Translations under genes and position numbers: made by a program
In this document: piece after piece, positions 25,140-33,562 of the stretch
How positions within the stretch are numbered: position 1 is the stretch's first letter
Layout: each line of letters begins with the position of its first letter
The notes under the pieces: model-generated
The model's input: the letters and a program-made list of their open reading frames with translations, nothing else
Databases searched by the model: none
What the model was told of the DNA's origin: nothing
Assembly: GCA_964416175.1 (NCBI GenBank)
Contig: CAYQDF010000001.1
Location: 1-64,000, forward strand
Origin: CAYQDF01 sp964416175
Lineage (GTDB): Bacteria; Chloroflexota; Anaerolineae; Anaerolineales; UBA4823
DNA length: 64,000 nt
Reading direction: 5' to 3'

Positions 25140-26573
25140 TCACCAGGTTAAATTGACCCACAGGAACCCGTATCCCAGACTGTCCACTTCTTCCCAGGTC
25201 TTCCGGATCAACTCTTCATTTCCCACAATCTTGGGAAGCTCAGCCCTTTTTTCCTCCCACGGGATGCAAACACCTGGTTTCCTTTTTTGGTCTTTGGAAC
25301 CGAAAGGATTGTCTTTAGAAACAGACCTGGGCCTTTTCTTTATCTCATCAAGACTGACAGGGCCTGCACCAGATTGGCTGTATACACCGTACTCCAGAGT
25401 AAATTCGATCATCGCTCTTACATTTTCGATCTGGGCGTCATTCATAATCAGTGCGCTGGCATCCATGATGTACCCACCCTCACGAGCTACGCCATTGATC
25501 ACGCGCTTGCAGGCAGCCACCACCTCGTCAGGCGTGCCCATCGCGAGCAGCTCATTTGGGATACCGCCACTCAGGCAGAATTTATGCCCAAGGATCTTGT
25601 GGGCTCTGAAAATATCCGTCTTGTCGCAGTGGAAAATCATGCTTTTTTCTGGAAGCTCTGCGAAGGATTCGAGATGATGATCCCAGTTTCCTTCCGCATA
25701 AAAGATGATCTGGCTTCCCCGATTCCACAGCTCTTCAACAATGGGCTTCAACGTCGGCCAATAGATCTCCCTGAAATCCTTGTGGGAGATAAACGGCACG
25801 CAACCGCGGTGCATCCAGATAATAGATGGAATGTTGCCTTCCGGATCTGCGCCACCAGCGACCAGGTTGAAAAGGTGGGGCATCAGCGCTTCGCAGGCCG
25901 CGATGACTTTCTCTCGCCGTTCGTGGAGGTCGTAGACCAGATTGATGTACCCGCGCAATTTATCTCCCAAAATATCCAATGGGGCTTTCAAAACGGAAGC
26001 AACTGCTGGCACTATTCCGGCCTGGATCAACTCGGTTGTTTTCGATCCCCATGTGTTAAAGAATCTGTCGTACGCCATGATCCCGTTGATCAAAGACATG
26101 TTGTGCTCGAATGTGACCGGCCTGCCAGCCTGTTCGATGTGGCGTGTGAAACGCGGCAGCCAGAAGTTCACCAGGAATGATGTGGGGTCGTCAATGAAGA
26201 GATCGTACTCTGCAACCTTCAAGAAAGCGTCTTCTTCGGTCGTTGGTTCGCTCCATTGATTGACCGAGTCCACTGGAAGCCCGATGCCAGGGAAGGTTAT
26301 GCCTTCCCAACCAATTGCTTTCTGCATACCGAACCAGTTGACTACAGAGTTCGTTTGAATTGCGTCAATCCCGGTTTCAACTGCAAACTTGCGGTTTATA
26401 TCGAACTGCAATTCGTGATTAACGGCTACTTCGTAATTGGTGTAACCGCAATATTTCGCAGCAAACTCCTCGGCGAAGATGCGCAGTGGGATGCGATCAG
26501 GGACCTCGTTATACATCGCGGTGACATAGCGCTTCAACCTCTTCTCGTATTCGACTTGAGGGTCTGATCCCAT
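25140..26573 (-). CDS. UroD-superfamily corrinoid methyltransferase
   Basis: The 477-residue protein is a uroporphyrinogen-decarboxylase-fold protein, longer than HemE (about 350 aa) and without its Arg-rich porphyrin loop. Pairing with a corrinoid protein gene 20 bases downstream points to the MtaA/CmuA/MtbA-like methyltransferase branch. His315-Cys316 (SMIFHCDKTD) and Cys333 (HKFCLSGGIPN) are candidates for the zinc site that activates the methyl acceptor or donor. An additional C-terminal extension (residues 410-477) is rich in charged residues. It lies after the RbsABC-type importer genes, which suggests an imported methylated compound as substrate. GGAGG precedes the ATG by eight bases. 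Confidence 0.86.
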   Translation of the reverse strand: MGSDPQVEYEKRLKRYVTAMYNEVPDRIPLRIFAEEFAAKYCGYTNYEVAVNHELQFDINRKFAVETGIDAIQTNSVVNWFGMQKAIGWEGITFPGIGLPVDSVNQWSEPTTEEDAFLKVAEYDLFIDDPTSFLVNFWLPRFTRHIEQAGRPVTFEHNMSLINGIMAYDRFFNTWGSKTTELIQAGIVPAVASVLKAPLDILGDKLRGYINLVYDLHERREKVIAACEALMPHLFNLVAGGADPEGNIPSIIWMHRGCVPFISHKDFREIYWPTLKPIVEELWNRGSQIIFYAEGNWDHHLESFAELPEKSMIFHCDKTDIFRAHKILGHKFCLSGGIPNELLAMGTPDEVVAACKRVINGVAREGGYIMDASALIMNDAQIENVRAMIEFTLEYGVYSQSGAGPVSLDEIKKRPRSVSKDNPFGSKDQKRKPGVCIPWEEKRAELPKIVGNEELIRKTWEEVDSLGYGFLWVNLTW

Positions 26574-26587
26574 TACATTTCCTCCAT

Positions 26588-26630
26588 AAAACAGACCCTA
26601 AGGGCGTATGAAGCCCCTAGGGTCTGTTTT
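26588..26630 (-). terminator. Attenuator-like terminator between importer and methyltransferase genes
   Basis: AAAACAGACCCTA (26588-26600) and TAGGGTCTGTTTT (26618-26630) are perfect 13-bp arms, with GGGC/GCCC continuing the stem inside. On the minus strand the hairpin ends in TTTT about ten bases before the ribosome-binding site of the UroD-superfamily gene. It can terminate transcription after the binding-protein gene and limit the methyltransferase genes. Confidence 0.8.
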
Positions 26631-26650
26631 CAGTTCGTCATTCAAGAAGC

Positions 26651-27706
26651 CTATTCACTTGGGATTACATATTCCTGATACGCTTTCACGCCCTTTTCGA
26701 GCTCCCATCCAAGCAGGTTCTCGGGGGTGTCCTTATCGACCATCGTCGATGGAGTGATGACCAATTCAGGGACCGTACCTCCCTGGAGGACCGTGGTCAC
26801 AACCTTCAACAACACGCCCGATTCGTAAGTCGGCGAGTTCGAGTTCGTTGCAATGGCTTTCCCTTCCATGACTCCCTGGAAGTCTTCCGGACGGCCGTTG
26901 TGGGTGATGATCTTGATGGGATTGTTGAGCTTCCCGGCGTCCTCCAGCGCCCGGACGACACCCAGGTAGATGTCGGCGTTCATCGCATATACCATGTCAA
27001 ACTCGCCGTTCCAGTTGGCAAGCCAGTCGGACATGACATTTTGAGACTTCTCCGCATTCCAATCGCCAGGTGCCTTGATAACAATCTCGTTATTGGGTCC
27101 CAGGTTCTTCTCAAATCCCTCTTCGAATAACTCGACGATACCCTGACCCAATACTCCTTCAACGATGGCGATCTTGGCGTCAGGATAATGATCGGCGATG
27201 TATTTCCCGATCATCCCGCCCATCACGACGAAATCGCCTTTGACGGTCGAAGTCACCTTACCAGGCCCCTCAGCGGCGGTCGAACCAACGACGAAGAAGG
27301 GGATGCCAGCAGCGTTGGCAAGCTGCGCGCCTCTCTGGGCTGTTTCAGCAGCGATTGTGAAGTCGATGATGGCATCGTACCCCTGGGCGATGAAGTCCTC
27401 GATGTGCGCCAGCTCCTTCTCCGGCTGGCTTTCAGAAAGCACGAAGGTCATTTCGACCTCGAAGGGCTCATTCTCGTTGATGTAATCGACGACGAGCTTC
27501 GCTGCATCAGCCTGCATTTGGTAGTATGCATCAGGGGAGGTCTGGATATAGCCAATTTTATAGACCGGTTTGTCTTCAGATGGGGTTTCGGTGACCTCCG
27601 GTTCTTCCTGGACAGCCTCGGTTGTGGGCGTTGAGGCGCAGCCAGCTGCCAGGGAAACCAACAACACTACCAGCATGACCAGTACAAATAACTTCAATGT
27701 TTTCAT
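26651..27706 (-). CDS. Periplasmic sugar-binding lipoprotein (RbsB type)
   Basis: The 351-residue type I periplasmic binding protein has a lipoprotein signal: MKTLK, hydrophobic core, and AAGC with Cys23 as lipid site. A Glu/Thr/Pro linker follows, then a domain starting VYKIGYIQTSPDAYYQMQADAAKLVVDYI. The split two-lobe layout (AIIDFTIAAETAQRGAQLANAAGIPFFVVG mid-domain) fits the RbsB/XylF/autoinducer-2 group. The ATG at 27706 follows AAGGAGACAAGA. Unlike many operons the binding protein gene comes after ATPase and permease. The ligand is unknown; co-operonic epimerase and methyltransferase genes point to a sugar or sugar derivative. Confidence 0.92.
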   Translation of the reverse strand: MKTLKLFVLVMLVVLLVSLAAGCASTPTTEAVQEEPEVTETPSEDKPVYKIGYIQTSPDAYYQMQADAAKLVVDYINENEPFEVEMTFVLSESQPEKELAHIEDFIAQGYDAIIDFTIAAETAQRGAQLANAAGIPFFVVGSTAAEGPGKVTSTVKGDFVVMGGMIGKYIADHYPDAKIAIVEGVLGQGIVELFEEGFEKNLGPNNEIVIKAPGDWNAEKSQNVMSDWLANWNGEFDMVYAMNADIYLGVVRALEDAGKLNNPIKIITHNGRPEDFQGVMEGKAIATNSNSPTYESGVLLKVVTTVLQGGTVPELVITPSTMVDKDTPENLLGWELEKGVKAYQEYVIPSE

Positions 27707-27800
27707 TCTTGTCTCCTTCTTGAGTGAGAGATGATTCTGAGATTGAGGTATATGGTTTCTTTTGATTACTCCCATTCGACTCCTTCCTCTACAGTTCAAG

Positions 27801-28784
27801 TTAGGCTTTGCCGTTTCGTTTAAAGGCGCCCAGGTTGCTCAACGCTACGGCAATTATGATGACCGCTCCAAGCATCACGTATTGGTAGAAGGATGGCACC
27901 CGGAGAAGATTCAACGAGTTCCGGATCAACCCCAGGAGGATCACACCAAGGAATACGCCCGGGATCGTCCCCCTGCCGCCCGAAAGGCCGACGCCGCCGA
28001 TCACAGCAGCCGCGATGGCCTCCAGCGGATACGATACTCCCATGGCTGGTTGTGATTGCCCGATCCTGGAAATCACTATGAGAGACGTAAAACCGGATAA
28101 TAAACCGGTGACTGCGTAAGCGAGGATCTTGTTCAAGCCCAGGTTTATACCAGCCAGGAATGCCGCCTCCGGGTTGCCGCCGATCGAGTAAAGCTTCCGA
28201 CCATATTTTGTGTAGCGCATGACCACGTATGCCATTACAGTGATCACTACGAAATAGATCACCGATATGGGAACGATATCTGCCACCCGGTAAGTCCCAA
28301 ACCATCCAAATTTCCCCTGCAGGTAAATGTTGTTGCCGTTAGGGATGATCAAAGCAATCCCTTGATAGATGCTCATCAGGCCTAAGGTCGCAATGAATGT
28401 ATCAATCCTGGTCTTAACCACAATGAGGCCGGTGAGGGTGCCCGCGGCCAGGCCTGCCAGGCAGGTAATGAGAATGACCCAAAAATCTCCTACTCCTGCC
28501 TGGAGCATTAACGCGGCGATCGCTGCAGTCGAAGCCAGCAAGTTACCAACTGTCAAATCTATGCAGCCAGCGATCAACGCCATCGCCACACCCATCGTGA
28601 CGATGCCTAAGGTCGATTGCTGGTTCAGGACGTTAAAAAGGTTCCGGACAGTGAGAAAGTTTGGGTCGAGGATTGACATGGCAATCCCGGCGATGACGAC
28701 AATCACCAGAAGATAGTAGACGGAAAGATTGCTTTTATTCTTCCATTTTGCCGGTTGTTTCCTTAACTCGCTGACGAGACTCAT
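27801..28784 (-). CDS. Sugar ABC importer permease (RbsC type)
   Basis: The 327-residue integral membrane protein has about ten hydrophobic segments, in the BPD_transp_2/RbsC family. Typical stretches are GIVTMGVAMALIAGCIDLTVGNLLA near residue 60, GRKLYSIGGNPEAAFLAGIN (the conserved cytoplasmic coupling loop) near residue 210, and GGVGLSGGRGTIPGVFLGVILLG near residue 270. The ATG overlaps the ATPase stop by four bases. It forms the pore for the substrate delivered by the RbsB-type lipoprotein. Confidence 0.94.
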   Translation of the reverse strand: MSLVSELRKQPAKWKNKSNLSVYYLLVIVVIAGIAMSILDPNFLTVRNLFNVLNQQSTLGIVTMGVAMALIAGCIDLTVGNLLASTAAIAALMLQAGVGDFWVILITCLAGLAAGTLTGLIVVKTRIDTFIATLGLMSIYQGIALIIPNGNNIYLQGKFGWFGTYRVADIVPISVIYFVVITVMAYVVMRYTKYGRKLYSIGGNPEAAFLAGINLGLNKILAYAVTGLLSGFTSLIVISRIGQSQPAMGVSYPLEAIAAAVIGGVGLSGGRGTIPGVFLGVILLGLIRNSLNLLRVPSFYQYVMLGAVIIIAVALSNLGAFKRNGKA

Positions 28785-30286
28785 AAGATTCCTCCGATTG
28801 AGTGGGTCAGGATGTTCTCTTCGCTCAACTGCTCCTGGCTAATCTCAGCAACGATCCGTCCCTGACGCATCACAAACACCCGATCGCACATGGCGATGAG
28901 CTCGGGCATCTCGGAAGATATCATCAGGATGTATTTGCCTTGTCTGGCAAGCTGCACCATTAATTTGTATATCTCCTCCTTTGCGCCTACATCGATCCCG
29001 CGCGTGGGTTCGTCAAAAATTATTACGTTCGCATTCGCATAAAGCCACTTCGCCAGGACCACCTTCTGCTGGTTCCCGCCGGATAGGTTCCGTACTTCCT
29101 GGTAAATGCTGGGCGTCCTGATGTTGATGGCATCGACGTAGCGGCTGACGTTATCTGACTCCTCTCGCTCGTTAATGAGCGAACCTGAGGTGTTGGCGAT
29201 GTGTACGAGCGAGACGTTCCATTCAACACTGTGATCCAGAATCAGCCCTGTCCTCTGCCTGTCTTCAGTCAGGAGCGAAAATCCAGCCGCAATCGCCTGC
29301 TTCGGATCGTTGATCTTCGCTTCCTTTCCTTCGATCAATATCCTTCCGCTGCTTTTCTTATCCGCTCCGAAGATCAGCCTGACCAGGTCAGTCCTCCCTG
29401 AGCCGACCATGCCCGCGAAACCGACAATCTCACCTTTACGGATGTTGAAGGAAACGTCTTTTACCGACGCGCCTCCAGAGATGTGTTCGAACGCGACGGT
29501 CTTCGAATTATCGATTTCCCACTTATCCCGGGTGTAATACTTACTGATGTCCCTCCCGATCATCTCGCTGATGATCTTGTTCTCCGAAGCCTCTTTTTTT
29601 CCGTGAGTTGCTACCTTGATCCCATCCCTGAGCACCGTGATGCGGTCGTGGATGCTGAAAACTTCGTCCAGATGATGAGAGATGTAGATGACACCCACAC
29701 CACTTGCGGCGATCTGTTTCACCAGCTCAAGAAGGTTGGCGATTTCGTTCGTGCTGTAAGACGCAGTGGGTTCGTCGAGGATGAAAATCTTTGCTTCCAT
29801 CGCCATCGCCCTGGCGATCTGGACGGATTGTCTTTGGGGGATGCTGAGGTTCCCCACCAGAGATTCCACATCGAGATCAATGCGCAGGTTCTCGAGCAGT
29901 TTCTTGGACTCGCGTTTCAGGCTGGGGTAATCGATAAACCCAAACCGGTTGACAGGCTCCTGGCCCATAAAGATATTTTCTGCCACAGTCAGGTCAGGGG
30001 CAAGCGAGATTTCCTGGTAGATCGTTTGAATACCTAAGTGGTGAGCGAGTGCCGGAGTCAGGTATGTGTATTGTTGCCCATTGATCTGGATCACGCCCTC
30101 ATCCGGACGCAGCGCGCCGGCAAGCATTTTGATAAATGTCGTTTTCCCAGCCCCGTTTTCACCCACGACGCAGTGGATTTCCCCCGCGTAAAGGTCAAAG
30201 TCAATTTTATAAAATGCCTTGACCCCGGGGAAGCTCTTACTGCAGCCCTTGACTTCAATTAACTTTTTACGCTCCACCGCGTACAC
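28781..30286 (-). CDS. Sugar ABC importer ATPase with duplicated domains (RbsA/MglA type)
   Basis: The 501-residue protein has two tandem ATPase domains. Domain 1 has Walker A GENGAGKTT near residue 39 and Walker B FILDEPTASY. Domain 2 has the shortened nucleotide loop GMVGSGRTD near residue 290, signature LSGGNQQKVVLAKWL and Walker B IIFDEPTRGIDVGAK. In domain 1 the signature is NLSIPQRQSVQIARAM, without the SGG core; reduced function of one site is common in this family. The start is a GTG at 30286 with GGGAGG five bases ahead. Confidence 0.94.
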   Translation of the reverse strand: MYAVERKKLIEVKGCSKSFPGVKAFYKIDFDLYAGEIHCVVGENGAGKTTFIKMLAGALRPDEGVIQINGQQYTYLTPALAHHLGIQTIYQEISLAPDLTVAENIFMGQEPVNRFGFIDYPSLKRESKKLLENLRIDLDVESLVGNLSIPQRQSVQIARAMAMEAKIFILDEPTASYSTNEIANLLELVKQIAASGVGVIYISHHLDEVFSIHDRITVLRDGIKVATHGKKEASENKIISEMIGRDISKYYTRDKWEIDNSKTVAFEHISGGASVKDVSFNIRKGEIVGFAGMVGSGRTDLVRLIFGADKKSSGRILIEGKEAKINDPKQAIAAGFSLLTEDRQRTGLILDHSVEWNVSLVHIANTSGSLINEREESDNVSRYVDAINIRTPSIYQEVRNLSGGNQQKVVLAKWLYANANVIIFDEPTRGIDVGAKEEIYKLMVQLARQGKYILMISSEMPELIAMCDRVFVMRQGRIVAEISQEQLSEENILTHSIGGIL

Positions 30287-30354
30287 CTGCCTCCCAAAGA
30301 ATGCAAGCTGTGCTGTTGAGGCTGATCAAGCTGGTGCACAACTTAACAAACGGT

Positions 30355-30388
30355 TTCCGGTTGCGGATGACCATCACCGCAACCGGAA
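30355..30388. terminator. Intercistronic hairpin
   Basis: TTCCGGTTGCGG (30355-30366) and CCGCAACCGGAA (30377-30388) are perfect 12-bp arms with a ten-base loop. The hairpin lies between the epimerase stop (30404) and the RbsA-type start (30286) on the minus strand. With no T tract it is more likely a stabiliser or partial attenuator than a terminator. Confidence 0.65.
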
Positions 30389-30403
30389 TAATCGGCTCGT
30401 CTC

Positions 30404-31423
30404 TCAGGCATACTCAATAGCCTGGTATTCTACATATTCCGGCTTGTGGCCTGTATAGCAGTTGAATTTCTTGAAGATCTTTCTGAAGAAATTCCTCGAT
30501 TCCACATACCTCTCATCGACAACTGAGATAGTGCCGAGCTGGTGACCTTTGACAACAATGGGGGAACACTGCTCCGCTGAGAAAAGGCCGTCATAACCGA
30601 TCTCTTTGCATGTCGCGATGAATGTCTCCCAGGGAAGCGGATCTCTCGGGGAACCAGGCGTGACCTCTTCCCAACCGTAAGCCCCACCACCTATTGTCTT
30701 GATCGTCGCCAGGGAGATTGTATGGGAATAGACCAAGACGTCTTTCATCTTCAGAACCGTCTGTCGGACGGTATCAGCGTCGTAACCTTCCATCAGCGGT
30801 AGATCGACGCCAACTTTGAGACTCTCTACGCCGACTTCAGAAAGCATCTCGAGCGTGTCATCGTTGTTGTTAGTGATCTCGGGGTGAGTCTGTAAAGCGA
30901 GGGTGATACCTTTGTCCTTCGCATACTCTGCAACCTCGGTAAGCGCCTTGCGGACCTGATGCCAGGCTTCGAGGTAATCCTCCCCTCTGGAAACCCGGCG
31001 CGACCGAGATTCGAAAGCCGGTAGACCATATCCCTGGTCCGAATACGGGTTAGAAAAGTACCCCCATAAGGACGCCATGACCCTTACGATCCTGCTGCCG
31101 ATTTCCGCTGCCAGGTCGATGCACTGCTTCGTGTACATAATTTCTTTTTCAGTGTTGTAGACAAGGACGTGGTTTGCGTCCACGAAGTTGTTGCAGCAGA
31201 CGATGGCGCCGACCTCCAGGTCAAGCTCGTTGTAGAGGTCCACAAGCCGCTTCCTCCGGTCTGCATCCAGATCCATGGGAAAACCCAGAGGGCGATGCGC
31301 GAAAATGCATGCTGCATCGTAGCCGAATCTGGCTGCTCTGCGGATCGCATCTTCTAATGACAGCTGGTCGTTGTCTTTGGTAAAGTATCCTCCGTAACCG
31401 ATGACGTCAAGACTTAGTTTCAT
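30404..31423 (-). CDS. Sugar phosphate isomerase/epimerase, TIM barrel (operon-leading)
   Basis: The 339-residue product is a TIM-barrel epimerase starting MKLSLDVIGYGGYFTKDN. Candidate metal residues are Gln/His in LALQTHPEITNN, Asp in VGVDLPLMEGYD, His in VYSHTISL and Glu in FSAEQC. The first ligand position is Gln where most members have Glu (LEV/IEP), and the Asp-His pair is replaced by DLPL, so the metal site may be modified. It is the first gene of the operon that also encodes the RbsABC importer and corrinoid methyltransferase. GGAGA precedes the ATG by seven bases. Confidence 0.87.
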   Translation of the reverse strand: MKLSLDVIGYGGYFTKDNDQLSLEDAIRRAARFGYDAACIFAHRPLGFPMDLDADRRKRLVDLYNELDLEVGAIVCCNNFVDANHVLVYNTEKEIMYTKQCIDLAAEIGSRIVRVMASLWGYFSNPYSDQGYGLPAFESRSRRVSRGEDYLEAWHQVRKALTEVAEYAKDKGITLALQTHPEITNNNDDTLEMLSEVGVESLKVGVDLPLMEGYDADTVRQTVLKMKDVLVYSHTISLATIKTIGGGAYGWEEVTPGSPRDPLPWETFIATCKEIGYDGLFSAEQCSPIVVKGHQLGTISVVDERYVESRNFFRKIFKKFNCYTGHKPEYVEYQAIEYA

Positions 31424-31588
31424 GTTGGTTTCTCCTTGTCTGGATTCTTTTTGATCTTTTTGGTAAAAAGAGAATTAATCTTCCATTGGTTGATTAAGAA
31501 TTGATAATTGGTAAAATAAAATCAGGGCGTGAGTCATTCAGGTTTACAACAGCATTGCCAGCCAGTTGATCGAGATCCGCGAAGATCC

Positions 31589-31617
31589 TTGACTTGAGAT
31601 GTGAAACGCATTACAAT
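31589..31617 (+). promoter_or_regulatory. Promoter of gntR-type regulator
   Basis: TTGACT (31589-31594) and TACAAT (31612-31617) are separated by exactly 17 bases. The expected start point, near 31624, lies within the perfect palindrome at 31621-31634, so binding there would block this promoter. Confidence 0.7.
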
Positions 31618-31620
31618 CTA

Positions 31621-31634
31621 AATGTTATAACATT
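31621..31634. promoter_or_regulatory. Perfect 14-bp palindrome, putative GntR operator
   Basis: AATGTTATAACATT is a perfect palindrome. It sits at the predicted start of both divergent promoters (plus for gntR, minus for the epimerase-importer-methyltransferase operon). A second related half-site, TAACATATT, follows at 31642-31650. The location next to a GntR/UTRA gene makes it the likely binding site. Confidence 0.7.
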
Positions 31635-31637
31635 ATT

Positions 31638-31667
31638 ATATTAACATATTATATCCTTATTTGTCAA
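31638..31667 (-). promoter_or_regulatory. Divergent promoter of the importer/methyltransferase operon
   Basis: On the minus strand TTGACA (31662-31667) is perfect, followed after 18 bases by TAATAT (31638-31643). Transcription would start near 31631, inside the palindrome, giving a leader of about 210 bases before the ATG at 31423. No B12-riboswitch motif could be recognised in that leader. Confidence 0.6.
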
Positions 31668-31681
31668 GAGAAAAATCCTTT

Positions 31682-32422
31682 ATGCTGCAGCCGGATGCAA
31701 TTAACCGCCACAGTAAACTGCCGTACTACCAGCAGCTCTACGACATCTTTCGCGCAAAGATTGACCGCGGCGAGTGGTCCCCCGGCGACATGATCCCCCC
31801 CGAATCGGAGCTGATCGAACAATACGAGGTCAGCCGCATTACAGTGCGCCAGGTGCTCGACATGTTGGTCAAAGAAGGCTTGATTTACCGCGAGCGCGGC
31901 CGGGGTTCTTTCGTCGCCCACCCGACCCTGGAACAGACGATGAACCGCATCGTCAGCTTCACCGAGGACATGCGCCAGCGCGGGTTCATCCCCGGTACAC
32001 GCGTGCTATCTGCAAGCCTCATCCCCGCCACAAAAGACATCGCGGAAAAACTGCACGTTGAACCGGGCGAACTGCTGGCGCGCATCGAACGCCTGCGCAC
32101 CGCGGACGGCGAGCCAATGAGCATCGAGGAGTCTTACCTGGTGCACCGCTACTGTCCCAGCGTTCTTCAGCACGATTACTCGACTCAGCCGCTCCGTGAG
32201 ATCCTGGACCGCGATTACGGCATTCGCCTGGTCTACGCCAAGCAGGTCATCCGCGCCATCCAGGCCGCGAAGGAGCTGGCTGGTCTGTTAAAGATCAAGA
32301 CCGGCTCTCCCCTGCTCTTCATCGAAAGGGTGACGTTCTCCCAGGGAGAGATACCTGTCGAGTTCCTCCGCGTTTATTACCGCTCAGATCGGTATTCTCT
32401 TTACAACGAGCTGCGTGACTGA
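31682..32422 (+). CDS. GntR-family regulator with UTRA domain (HutC type)
   Basis: The 246-residue protein has an N-terminal GntR winged helix (residues 10-75: LPYYQQLYDIFRAKI, SELIEQYEVSRITVRQVLDMLVKEGL, RGRGSFV) and a C-terminal UTRA ligand domain (about 95-240, with ARIERLRTADGEPMSIEESYL). UTRA domains bind sugar phosphates or other small metabolites. It is divergent from the importer/methyltransferase operon and heads the plus-strand isomerase-kinase-transketolase genes, so it could control both. The ATG at 31682 is chosen; a TTG at 31661 would place the start within the divergent -35 box. Confidence 0.92.
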   Translation: MLQPDAINRHSKLPYYQQLYDIFRAKIDRGEWSPGDMIPPESELIEQYEVSRITVRQVLDMLVKEGLIYRERGRGSFVAHPTLEQTMNRIVSFTEDMRQRGFIPGTRVLSASLIPATKDIAEKLHVEPGELLARIERLRTADGEPMSIEESYLVHRYCPSVLQHDYSTQPLREILDRDYGIRLVYAKQVIRAIQAAKELAGLLKIKTGSPLLFIERVTFSQGEIPVEFLRVYYRSDRYSLYNELRD

Positions 32423-32526
32423 CATAAACAAAATTCTGAACAGGTATACCAGGGTCTTCGAAAACCCAAACGTTGATCGAATATCCTGCCCGTCCTGCTC
32501 AAACGCAATCAACTGGAGGCCTCAAC

Positions 32527-33507
32527 ATGAACGATATCAAAATCTCAGTCGGTGTATGGTATCTCGGGGCAACGAGCGATCGTTTCGTCAAACAGGGCTA
32601 TCGCCCGGACCTCAGCATGGCAGATCGCTTCAAGCTGGCAGCGAGCATCCCAGGGGTCGGCGGTCTGGAAATGCACTACCCGACCGAAGTAACCGACGCC
32701 AATTACAAGTCCCTCAAGAAGCTTGCCGACGATCTCGGATTGAAGATCGTTCAGTTTTGCCCCCACCTCTGGGTCGATCCCCGCTGGAAATTTGGGCAGT
32801 TCACCAACCCCGATCCCAAACTCCGCCAGGAAGCCATCGATCTGGCGAAACGCACCACGGACCTGGCCGGTTACATGGAAGCGGAAGTGATGGTTTACTG
32901 GCCCGCCCAGGATGGCTATGACTACCCCTTTCAGATCGATCATCGCAAACGCCTGGACGACCTGGTCGCAGGGCTGACCGCCTGGGTCGATCACAACCCC
33001 CGGCAGAAGATCGTGGTGGAGTACAAAGCGTTCGAACCACGCACCCACATCCTGCTTCCCACTATCGGTCACTGTATGACGATTGTCAACGAGATCAACC
33101 GACCGAACTTTGGCGTGAACATCGACATGGGTCACGCCCTGATCATGAAGGAGAACCTGGCCGAGTCGATCGCCCTGTGCTGCCGCTATGGGAAGCTGTT
33201 CCACACGCATTGGAACGACAACTGGAAGCTGTTCGACGACGACGTGATCGTCGGCACGGTCAACTTATGGGAGACTCTGGAAGCTCTCTTCTGGCTGCGC
33301 GAATGGGGCTATGACGGCTGGTACGGGCTGGACCTCTTTCCCTACCGTGAACCGCCGGAAAAAGCCGTCGATGAAAGCATCCGCAACTTAAAATTCGGGT
33401 TCGAGATCCTGGACCGCGTGCCGCGGGCAGAACTGCTCGAGTGCTTCGAGACCTCCGATGCCATAAAGATCGCACAGCTCATGCGCCGCATGCTCGGTGG
33501 GAAATAA
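32527..33507 (+). CDS. Sugar phosphate isomerase/epimerase, TIM barrel
   Basis: The 326-residue TIM-barrel protein starts MNDIKISVGVWYLGATSDRF; GGAGG lies eight bases before the ATG at 32527. Ligand candidates are the Glu in VVEYKAFEPRTH, Asp and His in NIDMGHALIMKEN, His in HTHWND and Asp in GLDLFPYRE. The EYKAFEPR and LFHTHWNDN segments recall L-rhamnose isomerase-like and xylose-isomerase-like aldose-ketose isomerases more than small 3-epimerases. It heads a run of PfkB kinase, split transketolase and dehydrogenase genes, and could supply the ketose that is phosphorylated. Confidence 0.9.
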   Translation: MNDIKISVGVWYLGATSDRFVKQGYRPDLSMADRFKLAASIPGVGGLEMHYPTEVTDANYKSLKKLADDLGLKIVQFCPHLWVDPRWKFGQFTNPDPKLRQEAIDLAKRTTDLAGYMEAEVMVYWPAQDGYDYPFQIDHRKRLDDLVAGLTAWVDHNPRQKIVVEYKAFEPRTHILLPTIGHCMTIVNEINRPNFGVNIDMGHALIMKENLAESIALCCRYGKLFHTHWNDNWKLFDDDVIVGTVNLWETLEALFWLREWGYDGWYGLDLFPYREPPEKAVDESIRNLKFGFEILDRVPRAELLECFETSDAIKIAQLMRRMLGGK

Positions 33508-33562
33508 CCATGGATGTTCTCCACGCGAATCCGCGTCCGATTAATAGACTGGCTGAGGAATA

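Noticed and set aside
25140..26573. Uroporphyrinogen decarboxylase for haem synthesis (hemE)
   Set aside because: Longer than HemE, lacks its N-terminal Arg loop and neighbours a corrinoid protein gene, not haem genes.
31424..31661. Cobalamin riboswitch in the leader of the methyltransferase operon
   Set aside because: No B12-box or typical fold could be found by eye on either strand.
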